The position numbers and the translations under genes are program-made. The notes under the pieces were generated by a model that did not search any database, was not told the origin of the DNA, and saw only the letters and a program-made list of their open reading frames with translations. A DNA stretch of 33,182 nucleotides, taken from contig CAYXXU010000052.1 of the NCBI GenBank assembly GCA_964469155.1, positions 1-33,182 of the forward strand. The letters are read 5' to 3'. Origin of the DNA: CAIWKO01 sp964469155 (GTDB taxonomy: Bacteria > Bacteroidota > Bacteroidia > Bacteroidales > CAIWKO01). The stretch's first letter is position 1. Every line of letters begins with the position of its first letter. Of this stretch, positions 7,884 through 15,224 are shown piece by piece.

Positions 7884-8317
7884 AACTAAACTGGGGTCAC
7901 GGCATACTCATCTTCATCATTCTGTTTTTGGTTCTGATAGGAAGCTTCGTCATCTTTGCGCTCTATCAGTCGCAGGATCTGGAATCCGACGATTATTACG
8001 ACAAGGGAGCCGGATATTCAAATCAGATTGAGGTCAACAAACGTTCCGACCTTTACAAAGACAGTATCAGCATGACCTCCTCCCAGCCCGGGGTTCAGAT
8101 AGTATTGTGCAAAAGCCTGGCCTCTTCCGGCGACTCCATCCACCTCTATTTCTACCGGCCTTCCGATAAAAAATCCGACATTCAATTAAACTGCCTGATG
8201 ACGGAAACGATAAGCCTTCCCGCATTAGAACTGAAGAGCGGCCGTTATGTAGTGAAGATGTCGTGGACCCATAAAGGAGAATTATTCAACGTGAACAAAG
8301 ACCTAATCATTCCCTGA
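7880..8317 (+). CDS. ccoH: FixH/CcoH family assembly protein
   Basis: The 145-residue protein has one N-terminal membrane helix (about 8-28, GILIFIILFLVLIGSFVIFA). SQDLESDDYYDKGAGYSNQI follows, matching the family pattern in which YY is followed by a short helix. The rest is a small beta-sandwich-like domain ending SWTHKGELFNVNKDLIIP. CcoH is needed for stable cbb3 assembly and interacts with CcoN/CcoP. The start overlaps the ccoG stop by 4 nt, and the stop overlaps the next start (TGATG at 8315-8319), so it sits in a tightly coupled trio. Confidence 0.88.
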   Translation: MKLNWGHGILIFIILFLVLIGSFVIFALYQSQDLESDDYYDKGAGYSNQIEVNKRSDLYKDSISMTSSQPGVQIVLCKSLASSGDSIHLYFYRPSDKKSDIQLNCLMTETISLPALELKSGRYVVKMSWTHKGELFNVNKDLIIP

Positions 8318-9069
8318 TGGAAATCATTTTTACCGGTTTTCTGCTCGGCCTCATGGGTAGTTTTCATTGTGCGGGTATGTGTGGCCCCATTGCTCTGAGC
8401 CTGCCCTTAAGAGGAAACACCTTTGGTGAAAAACTACTGAGCGGGCTTTTATACAACCTGGGACGCACTCTGATGTACGGCATTATGGGCGCCATATTCG
8501 GCCTCATTGGTCAGGGTATGTATCTGATGGGATTTCAACGCTGGGTATCCATCATTATGGGAGCCATTATGATATTTTCGGTGTTGCTGCCCATGGTCTT
8601 TAAGCAAATGGAGTTTTCCAGGTTCGATCTGTTCACAGGCTTCATCCGCAGGGGTATGCAAAAACTGTTCACTTTTCGTTCATACGGAGCCATGTTCCTG
8701 ATAGGTATGCTCAACAGCCTGCTGCCTTGCGGACTGGTGTATTTGGCCATCATTGGTGCTGTTGCTATTGGCAATATCTGGTATGGAAGTTTCTACCTCA
8801 TTTTGTTTGGATTGGGAACCCTGCCCATGATGCTTACCATTTCGCTCATCGGCAATGCCATTACGACCAATGTCCGAAGCATGCTCAATAAGATCGTCCC
8901 ATATATTTTCATTCTGGTGGGTATTATTTTCATCTTCCGCGGCATGTGTCTGGGCATACCCTACCTGAGTCCTTCCAAAGAAAATCTGGAACAGACCATC
9001 TTCATGAAGCACAAACCCACGGAAGAAATGCCCACCGGGGCTCCCTGTTGCCACAACAATAAGAAATAA
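8317..9069 (+). CDS. SafE/DsbD_2-like membrane protein of the cbb3 locus
   Basis: The 250-residue protein has about six helices and is of the UreH/SafE (DsbD transmembrane-like) family. The first helix holds GLMGSFHCAGMCGPIALSLP with the paired cysteines HCxxMC (residues about 18-23). A second cysteine in SLLPCGLVY near residue 139 is in the mirror position, as in the internal repeat of DsbD-like proteins. The C-terminus carries a Cys/His cluster (PCCHNN) that could bind metal. The protein is regularly found between ccoH and ccoI in Bacteroidota and is thought to move copper or reducing power. The exact substrate is not established. Confidence 0.85.
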   Translation: MEIIFTGFLLGLMGSFHCAGMCGPIALSLPLRGNTFGEKLLSGLLYNLGRTLMYGIMGAIFGLIGQGMYLMGFQRWVSIIMGAIMIFSVLLPMVFKQMEFSRFDLFTGFIRRGMQKLFTFRSYGAMFLIGMLNSLLPCGLVYLAIIGAVAIGNIWYGSFYLILFGLGTLPMMLTISLIGNAITTNVRSMLNKIVPYIFILVGIIFIFRGMCLGIPYLSPSKENLEQTIFMKHKPTEEMPTGAPCCHNNKK

Positions 9070-9077
9070 ACTACGCC

Positions 9078-11489
9078 ATGCAGCCCGATAATGCTTGTGT
9101 TCACTGCGGTGCCGATTGCGGCAAGGCTCCCATTATCTGGAACGAACATCCCTTTTGTTGCAACGGTTGTGTGCAGGTATATCGCATTCTCAACGAGCAT
9201 AAGCTAACGCAGTATTATGCTCTGGCCAAAGTGCCCGGCATCAAAACAGAGGAAGTGCTCTACAAAGGCAAATACGCCTATCTCGAAAAGGAAGAGATTA
9301 AGGAAAAGTTGTACGAATTTCACGAGAACAACCTGGCCACAGTCACCTTTTACATCCCTGCCATACACTGCATTTCGTGCATATGGCTGCTCGAGAACCT
9401 GAGCAAACTCAATACCGGTATCAATCAATCTTCTGTCAATTTTGTGCAGAAACGCTGCAGCATCACTTTCAAAACCGATGAGATATCTTTGCGTCAACTG
9501 GTCGAATTGCTGGTATCTATTCATTATGTGCCCGAAATTTCGTTGCAACTGCTTGATGGAAAAGGTAAGAAACGACAGAGCAGGTCGCTCATGTATAAGA
9601 TTGGTATATCGGGATTCATAGCCGGTAATGTGATGCTGTTCAGTCTTCCCGTTTATTTCAACGGCAAACCCCTGGAAGATTCGCTGGGAGTGTTTTTCAG
9701 TTATATCTGTTTCATCCTCACCCTCCCTCTGGTTTTTTATTGCGGCAGCGACTATATCATTTCGGCATGGAAGGCTCTGCGCAAAAAGCATGTCAACATC
9801 GACCTGCCCATTGCTTTGGGCATACTCACTTTGTTTGCCGTTACTACTTTCGAGGTGTTCACAGGGCGTGGGCAGGGATACTCCGACAGCCTTTCGGGAT
9901 TTTTGTTCTTTCTCTTGCTGGGCAAATGGTATCAAAGCAAAACCTACGAGGCCCTCTCTTTCGACCGTGACTATAAATCTTATTTCCCCATTGCTGTAAC
10001 CAAGGTCACCGACGAGGGCGAAGAGAACCTCCTCCTCAAAGACATTCAGGTGGGCGATGTGCTGCTCATACGCAACAAAGAATTGATACCTGCCGATGCC
10101 ATGCTGCTTGAAGGCGTTGGCCTCATCGATTATAGTTTTGTTTCAGGAGAATCCACCCCCATAAGAAAAGAAGCCGGTGAAGCTCTGTATGCCGGTGGCA
10201 TTCAAGTGCAGGGAGCCATCACCATCAAGGTGGCCCGCGAGGTAAGCCAGAGTCACCTCACACAATTATGGAACCGCAGCGAAATCCGTCAGCCATCTTC
10301 CAAACTGCTGCTTCCCCTCATCGACCGTATCAGCGTGTGGTTTACTGCTATCATCATTGCTTTGGCGGCATCGGGTTTTGCTTATTGGTGGCTGCATGGA
10401 CAACAGTTTCACGAGGCCGTACTGGTCTTTACTTCTGTTTTGATAGTCACTTGTCCCTGCGCACTGGCACTTGCGCTGCCTTTCACTTTGGGCAATTCGG
10501 TTCGTTTGCTGGGCCGGAAAGGGGTGTATCTGAAAAACACTCAGACCATGGAGAACCTCACCCGTATAGATACTATGGTATTCGACAAAACGGGCACCAT
10601 CACCATACCCGACCAGAACAATATCATTTATACAGGCCAGCCCCTCAGCGAAGAACAAATCGTTGCTCTGGCTTCCCTGGTGCGCCAATCCACTCACCCC
10701 CTGAGCCAGGCCTTGTCCAGACATTTCGAAGCCATCCCCACCCTACCCGTCACAGGTTTTGTAGAGGTGTCGGGAAAAGGAACTTTCGGTGTGGTGGCCG
10801 GAGCCAAAGTGAGGGCCGGTTCAGCCGCTTATCTCAATCGCGAAGACAACCATGAACAGAGCACTGCCGCCCGGGTTTTCGTTAGTTTGGATGACCAATA
10901 CTACGGTTATTATACCATTGGCAACAAATACCGCGAAGGTTTTCTGCAGCTTGCCGCCCAACTGCGCAAGGATTTCAAACTCTACCTGCTTTCGGGCGAC
11001 AACTCCTCCGAAAAAGAAGTGCTAAAGGATTATTTCGACGAGGATGCCCTGCACTTCGAACAGACGCCACAGGACAAGATGGATTTCATCAGCCGCCTGC
11101 AGCAACAGGGCCACAATGTGATGATGGCCGGCGACGGCCTCAACGATGCAGGGGCTTTTATGCAAAGCAATGTAGCCGTGTCGGTGGCCGACGATATTTA
11201 CCATTTTTCGCCCGCAGCCGACATCATCATAGAGTCGGGACAATTCCACATACTGGCGCAGATGCATCGTTTTGCGCGACAATCGCTCAACATGGTGAAG
11301 GTGAGCTTTGGCATTTCTTTTCTATACAACATCGCGGGCCTCGCCTACGCGCTATCAGGACACATGACACCTGTGGTTGCCGCCATATTGATGCCCATCA
11401 GTTCGGTATCGGTGGTGGCCTTTGCTATATTCGGGACACAGTTGCTGGGACGAAAGACCTTGAAGAAGTTCGGAGTTGAGAGTGCCTAG
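9078..11489 (+). CDS. ccoI: Copper-transporting P1B ATPase CcoI
   Basis: The 803-residue P-type ATPase exports copper for cbb3 assembly. The N-terminus has a Cys-rich metal-binding domain (C7-x-x-C10, C14, FCCNGC at 26-31), then an HMA domain with CISC at 98-101. The catalytic parts are all present: SGES actuator loop (356-359), CPC in the transport helix (459-461), phosphorylation site DKTGT (503-507), HP locus (540-541), GDGLND (685-690) and MPISS (772-776) in the last helix. The FixI/CcoI assignment rests on the N-terminal domain and on the location 8 bp after the SafE-like gene. The last codons (KKFGVESA, stop at 11487-11489) lie inside a dispersed 44-bp repeat, so the native C-terminus may have been rewritten. 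Confidence 0.95.
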   Translation: MQPDNACVHCGADCGKAPIIWNEHPFCCNGCVQVYRILNEHKLTQYYALAKVPGIKTEEVLYKGKYAYLEKEEIKEKLYEFHENNLATVTFYIPAIHCISCIWLLENLSKLNTGINQSSVNFVQKRCSITFKTDEISLRQLVELLVSIHYVPEISLQLLDGKGKKRQSRSLMYKIGISGFIAGNVMLFSLPVYFNGKPLEDSLGVFFSYICFILTLPLVFYCGSDYIISAWKALRKKHVNIDLPIALGILTLFAVTTFEVFTGRGQGYSDSLSGFLFFLLLGKWYQSKTYEALSFDRDYKSYFPIAVTKVTDEGEENLLLKDIQVGDVLLIRNKELIPADAMLLEGVGLIDYSFVSGESTPIRKEAGEALYAGGIQVQGAITIKVAREVSQSHLTQLWNRSEIRQPSSKLLLPLIDRISVWFTAIIIALAASGFAYWWLHGQQFHEAVLVFTSVLIVTCPCALALALPFTLGNSVRLLGRKGVYLKNTQTMENLTRIDTMVFDKTGTITIPDQNNIIYTGQPLSEEQIVALASLVRQSTHPLSQALSRHFEAIPTLPVTGFVEVSGKGTFGVVAGAKVRAGSAAYLNREDNHEQSTAARVFVSLDDQYYGYYTIGNKYREGFLQLAAQLRKDFKLYLLSGDNSSEKEVLKDYFDEDALHFEQTPQDKMDFISRLQQQGHNVMMAGDGLNDAGAFMQSNVAVSVADDIYHFSPAADIIIESGQFHILAQMHRFARQSLNMVKVSFGISFLYNIAGLAYALSGHMTPVVAAILMPISSVSVVAFAIFGTQLLGRKTLKKFGVESA

Positions 11490-11505
11490 AGTTCGGAGTT
11501 GAAGA
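11462..11505 (+). repeat. 44-bp inverted repeat, left copy
   Basis: The sequence begins GAAGAAGTTCGGAGTTGAG and ends GTTCGGAGTTGAAGA. It matches the reverse complement of 13945-13988 at 39 of 44 positions without gaps. It covers the last nine codons of ccoI and continues into intergenic DNA, where CCGCAGAG-type repeats (about 11509-11545) follow. Another short piece (GAGTTCGGAGTTTAGG) is at about 27843. Confidence 0.8.
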
Positions 11506-11705
11506 TTTACCGCAGAGTCGCGGAGGCCGCAGAGTTAAGAATAAAAACAGCCACAGAGTTATACCGTACAAACCCACCAACCCGGAATGGGGATAAATAT
11601 CCATCAGGCTATCCGTTTAATCAATCTAATCATCGTTTCAACCAATTAATTGTTCACTCCTTTACCAATAAAAAAAATCGATGCTTTTTGCAAACAACTT
11701 TTTTT

Positions 11706-11713
11706 TATATTTG
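11706..11713 (+). promoter_or_regulatory. -7 element before the island genes
   Basis: TATATTTG fits the Bacteroidota TAnnTTTG element and lies 19 bases before the ATG at 11732. The nearest TTTG upstream (11687-11690) is only 15 bp away, shorter than usual, so the -33 part is uncertain. It sits after a run of eight T residues. Confidence 0.45.
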
Positions 11714-11731
11714 TACTCTTAAATAAATAAA

Positions 11732-12283
11732 ATGACAAACGCCAATCCCACAAGTGCTAAAAAGTCTAAAAATGAAGAAGCAGATACGGCATACCGGGAA
11801 TATTATAATATGCAAGATCAATCTAAAATCAAACAAACCATTTTTGATTTTTTTCAAATTGACCTGAAAAATATTCCTGACCAAGGTTTTATTGAAACAG
11901 AAGTTGTAATCAATAAGACGGGGAAACCAGTACAATGTTTTCAAAAGTCTTTAAATTACAAAGAATGTGGCATTTTTGAAACTATTGAAGTAAAGGTATT
12001 TCGCAATAAAAATAAAAATGTCATTCTGAAATCAGATCAACCTGAAAGGGTAAATATGGAAAATTTGAAAAATCTCATTGACGAACTTTATCTTATTTAT
12101 GGCGAGGATAGCAATGGCAAAGGGAAATTTACAAATATAGACATTGAAGACTTTAACTGCTCTCTTGCATATTCATTGTTTGGACGAAGATGGAGTGAAT
12201 TTCCTAAAAATGAAAATCAAGTATGGCTTAGTCGCGATGAAAATGAAATTTCAATTACTATTTGGGGAATAGGTAATGAATAA
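11732..12283 (+). CDS. Hypothetical protein of the AT-rich island
   Basis: The 183-residue protein starts MTNANPTSAKKSKNEEADTA. It has no signal peptide or membrane helix and is rich in Lys, Asn, Glu and Ile. Visible patterns are YREYYNMQDQSKIKQTIFDF, a central LKNLIDELYLIYGED helix and a C-terminal beta-like stretch NQVWLSRDENEISITIWGIG. I do not recognise a family. Its AT-rich coding differs sharply from ccoI just upstream, suggesting transfer. It is followed 61 bp later, on the same strand, by the UDG-fold gene, and both share a probable promoter and a downstream terminator. Together they form a two-gene unit inside inverted repeats. Confidence 0.75.
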   Translation: MTNANPTSAKKSKNEEADTAYREYYNMQDQSKIKQTIFDFFQIDLKNIPDQGFIETEVVINKTGKPVQCFQKSLNYKECGIFETIEVKVFRNKNKNVILKSDQPERVNMENLKNLIDELYLIYGEDSNGKGKFTNIDIEDFNCSLAYSLFGRRWSEFPKNENQVWLSRDENEISITIWGIGNE

Positions 12284-12344
12284 ATAATTACTCCAATTGC
12301 AAATATTTTAACCATGCTTAATCATAATCGTAAAAAATAAAAAA

Positions 12345-13076
12345 ATGGAAACTAATACAGATGTTTTAAAAAAAATAAACGAGATTGAAGAAGATATTGA
12401 ATCTCTTGATAAGGAAATAAAGAAAATTTTGGATAAAGAAACAAAGGAAAAAAAGTATAGACTATATAAAGGTGTCCAGACTTTTTTTAGCCCAATTGTT
12501 TACAAACCCAAATTAATGATTATTGGAATTAACCCTGGAAATGGATATTTTAAGCAAAATAATGAAAAACCTATATACAAACTACATAAAGTCCAGCCAG
12601 AAAAATGCGTTGAATTTTTAACAGAAGATAAAAATAATAAAAGTGGTTATCTTTATAATTATAGTTTAGCCCGGACTTTAAGAGAACTTTTACAAATCGC
12701 AGAATGTGGTGATCTTAAAAAGCAAATTGTAATGACAAATATATTCCCATTTGCAACTACAAACGAAAAAGAACTACATGAATTAATGTCTGTTTTAAAA
12801 AAGAATGGAATCAATCGCCCTTATGGGAGGTGTTATGATTTTTTAAGGTTGGTTATTCAAATATTACAGCCCAAGGTAATTCTTATTATGGGTAAGTCTG
12901 CATTTGATATTTTCTACAAAGAAAATAATTGCACAGACAAAGAAGACAAGAAAGATTATATCACGACTACTTATAAAAATTCGATTAAAGTTATTGGATT
13001 CCGAAGAAATAGAAGTATAATCAGCGGCGATAAAAATCTGCTAGCAAAGAAACTTAATGAAATTATAAATACATAA
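12345..13076 (+). CDS. Uracil-DNA-glycosylase-fold protein, divergent
   Basis: The 243-residue protein has an N-terminal charged coiled coil (about residues 8-40). Then come features of the UDG superfamily: KLMIIGINPGNGYF near residue 58 (the GINPG of the Mug/TDG-type motif A), VMTNIFPFATTN near 130 (like the core strand) and QPKVILIMGKSAFDIF near 178. The usual final motif (HPS or NPS with the catalytic-site loop) is not seen; the matching place reads VIGFRRNRSII. It may therefore bind nucleic acid or a nucleotide without normal uracil excision. AT-rich, lying 61 bp after the unknown gene upstream and ending just before a strong terminator. UDG-fold is likely; the substrate is unknown. Confidence 0.6.
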   Translation: METNTDVLKKINEIEEDIESLDKEIKKILDKETKEKKYRLYKGVQTFFSPIVYKPKLMIIGINPGNGYFKQNNEKPIYKLHKVQPEKCVEFLTEDKNNKSGYLYNYSLARTLRELLQIAECGDLKKQIVMTNIFPFATTNEKELHELMSVLKKNGINRPYGRCYDFLRLVIQILQPKVILIMGKSAFDIFYKENNCTDKEDKKDYITTTYKNSIKVIGFRRNRSIISGDKNLLAKKLNEIINT

Positions 13077-13086
13077 ATTCCCAGTT

Positions 13087-13114
13087 AGGCCGAGGTTCCA
13101 TCCTCGGCCTTTTT
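13087..13114 (+). terminator. Intrinsic terminator of the island gene pair
   Basis: A perfect 9-bp stem AGGCCGAGG (13087-13095) pairs with CCTCGGCCT (13102-13110) around a 6-nt loop and is followed by TTTTT. It is 11 nt after the stop of the UDG-fold gene and separates the two-gene unit from the repeat arrays. Confidence 0.9.
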
Positions 13115-13183
13115 ATTCTTTCAGGCTTTTGTCTGAATCATCCTAGTCATTTAATCACTTCCATCAGCGGTTCAGACAATTTC

Positions 13184-13475
13184 CGTCTTGCACAAATCAA
13201 ACCCCGTCTTGTAAATAGTAAACCTCGTGCTGCAAATATCACACCCCGTCTTATCAAACTCAAAACCCTTGCTGCAAATTCGTCACCCTGTCATGTCAAT
13301 CTCAAAACCCGTCCTGTAAATATGACACCCTGTCCTGCACTAATCTAATTCAGTCCTGTCAAAGTTCAATCCCGTCCTGCATCAATTCCACCTCGTCCTG
13401 CAACAATTCAATCCCGTCCTGCATCAGTTCAACCCCGTGCTGCATCACCTCGTCCCCGTTATGTAAACGTTTATA
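13184..13475. repeat. 21-bp tandem array A2 (14 units)
   Basis: The CGTC-like tetramer of the unit falls at 13184, 13205, 13226, 13247 and so on to 13457, in exact 21-bp steps with no indels. The most common form is CGTCCTGCATCA followed by nine bases such as ATTCAATCC. The units are more diverged from each other than in A1, so the phase has been kept while the bases changed. On the minus strand the unit contains ATGCAGGA, an 8-mer also present in array A4. About 65 bp separate A2 from the A3 array. Confidence 0.9.
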
Positions 13476-13507
13476 TTTTCAGCTATTTACTAAAAACGTG
13501 AATCTAT

Positions 13508-13541
13508 TTAACAAATCATTGACAAAATCGGGAAAGTTGGG
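13508..13541 (+). repeat. Conserved leader of array A3
   Basis: TTAACAA (13508-13514), then TTGACA (13519-13524), then 17 bp, then the first unit TACAAT (13542). The sequence TTGACAAAATC and the overall spacing are identical to the leader of array A4 on the other strand (18735-18768). Read as a promoter it would be a near-perfect sigma70 pair (TTGACA, 17 bp, TACAAT), although the Bacteroidota primary sigma factor prefers other motifs. Confidence 0.7.
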
Positions 13542-13812
13542 TACAATGGCATCCTGTCTGAGCACAATCGCATGCCGGTTGCTTACAATCGCATACCGGT
13601 CGGGTACAATGGCATCCTGTCTGCGTACAATCGCATACCGGTCGGGTACAATGGCATCCTGTTTGAGCACAATGGCATTCTGGTTGAGTACAATGGCATC
13701 CTGTCCGTGAACAATCACACTCTGGTTGCGTACAATCGCATCCTGTCTGCGTACAATGCCATGCTGGCCGGGTACAATGGCATCCTGTCTGGGTACACGA
13801 TTATCCTGCGCA
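13542..13812 (+). repeat. 21-bp tandem array A3 (13 units)
   Basis: ACAAT recurs at 13543, 13564, 13585, 13606 and so on to 13774, with a final ACACG at 13795. All 13 are in exact 21-bp phase. In leader orientation the unit starts TACAATGGCAT or TACAATCGCAT and continues with a ten-base half such as CCTGTCTGGG or ACCGGTCGGG. GGC and CGC forms are mixed along the array. Open frames across it encode heptads and are artefacts of the period. After the array come TTCAGCCGTAGCAAGGC-type intergenic repeats. Confidence 0.95.
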
Positions 13813-13944
13813 ACTTTTTTTTCAGCCGTAGCAAGGCTAAAAAGCCCAATCCACTCAAAATAATACCGCCCCGCTGGGGCTGTTTTTCCAACTTTGAACC
13901 TATCCTTAGTGTATCCTTCTTGCTCTTAGTGTCTTAGTGGTTTT

Positions 13945-13988
13945 TCTTCCACTCCAAACTCTAGGCACTCCAAACTCCAAACTTCTTC
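13945..13988 (-). repeat. 44-bp inverted repeat, right copy
   Basis: The reverse complement begins GAAGAAGTTTGGAGTTTGG and ends GTTTGGAGTGGAAGA. It differs from the left copy (11462-11505) at five of 44 positions. Adjacent DNA (13905-13940) carries the CTTAGTGTCTTAGTGGT form of the dispersed repeat. With the left copy it bounds 2.5 kb holding the two AT-rich genes and arrays A2 and A3. Confidence 0.8.
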
Positions 13989-14063
13989 AGTCAAATCTCT
14001 GGCTATTTATGCCTCTTCTACCAACATTACTTATCTTTGATTGCGAAATCAACCCACATTCAG

Positions 14064-15224
14064 ATGGAAATATCCGAAATAATCAATCATCTTGGCGAAG
14101 AACGTTCGGAATACTATAATGCGGTTTCGCCTCCGGTGATGAAAACCAGCAACTTCTGCTTCAGGTCGGTGGCCGAGATGCGAGCCAATATTGACAATGA
14201 GTTTACGGTGCCTTTTTATACGCGCGGCAATAACCCTACCGTGACTATATTGCGGAAAAAGATGGCGGCGCTGGAAAAGACGGAAGATGCGCTGATCACT
14301 TCGAGCGGCTGCGCGGCCATTAGTGCGGCGGTGATTGCCAACCTTTCGGCCGGCGACCATGTGATTTGCGTTCAGCACTGCTATAGCTGGACGAAGACCC
14401 TATTTATGGATGTGCTGAAGCGCTTCAGGGTGGAAGTGGATATGATTGACGGGACGCGGACGGAGCATTTCAGAAATGTGATACGGCACAATACCCGCAT
14501 GATATACCTGGAAAGCCCCGGCACTTTTATGATGGACCTTCAGGACCTGAAAGCCGTGGCGGAACTGGCAAAACAACATAAGATACTTACCATTATTGAT
14601 AATTCGTACGCTACTCCTCTTTTACAGAATCCGAAAGATTTCGGTATAGACATTATTGTGCATTCGGCTTCGAAATACCTGGGCGGCCACAGCGACCTGA
14701 TTGCCGGGGTGATCTGTGCAGACCAAGCTATGATAAGGAAAATATTCGAAAAGGAATACCTGACGTTCGGGGGCATTATTACGCCCGAGAATGCCTGGCT
14801 GATGTTGCGCGGATTGAGGACACTGCCCCTGCGGTTGAAACAGATCCAGGAGACTACGCGCAAGGTGGTGGACTACCTGGAGCATCACCCCAAAGTGGAA
14901 AAAGTGATGTGGCCCTTTGCGGCCCATAACCCCCAACTGAGCCTGGCACAAAGGCAGATGAAAGGGGCCGGAGGGTTGTTCTCCTTCTTGCTGCGTACTC
15001 ACAGCGTGGAAAAAGCCGACCTGTTTTGCGATTCGCTGAAACATTTTTTGTTGGCCTGTTCGTGGGGCGGACATGAATCGCTGGTGTATCCGGCTTCGGT
15101 TTTGTATGATACGCCGGAAAGCAAACAGAATTGGCTACCGATGAACCTGGTGCGCATGTATGTGGGGCTGGAAGAGGCGGATTACCTGATAGCGGATATT
15201 GACAGGGCGCTGGATTTAGTGTGA
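14064..15224 (+). CDS. Cys/Met-metabolism PLP-dependent enzyme
   Basis: The enzyme is of the cystathionine gamma-synthase/beta-lyase family, with PLP bound to the Lys in SASKYLGGHSD (K204 from this start). Other family marks are YTRGNNPT (substrate/PLP phosphate contact), SSGCAAISA, and DNSYATP with the PLP-binding Asp179. Length (386 residues) fits the family. I place the start at ATG 14064; an in-frame TTG at 14037 would add nine residues that do not resemble family N-termini. Which reaction it catalyses (synthase, lyase or methionine gamma-lyase) cannot be decided here, and no methionine or cysteine gene is adjacent. Its end overlaps that of the convergent acyltransferase gene by 9 nt. Confidence 0.92.
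   Translation: MEISEIINHLGEERSEYYNAVSPPVMKTSNFCFRSVAEMRANIDNEFTVPFYTRGNNPTVTILRKKMAALEKTEDALITSSGCAAISAAVIANLSAGDHVICVQHCYSWTKTLFMDVLKRFRVEVDMIDGTRTEHFRNVIRHNTRMIYLESPGTFMMDLQDLKAVAELAKQHKILTIIDNSYATPLLQNPKDFGIDIIVHSASKYLGGHSDLIAGVICADQAMIRKIFEKEYLTFGGIITPENAWLMLRGLRTLPLRLKQIQETTRKVVDYLEHHPKVEKVMWPFAAHNPQLSLAQRQMKGAGGLFSFLLRTHSVEKADLFCDSLKHFLLACSWGGHESLVYPASVLYDTPESKQNWLPMNLVRMYVGLEEADYLIADIDRALDLV

Noticed and set aside
11499..11726. 75-codon frame after ccoI
   Set aside because: Begins inside CCGCAGAG-type intergenic repeats and has no recognisable domain.
13184..13812. CRISPR array
   Set aside because: Units are head to tail with no spacers between constant repeats, units are only 21 bp, and no cas gene is present.
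13498..13937. Reading frames across arrays A3
   Set aside because: Same artefact of a stop-free 21-bp unit; no promoter or family resemblance.
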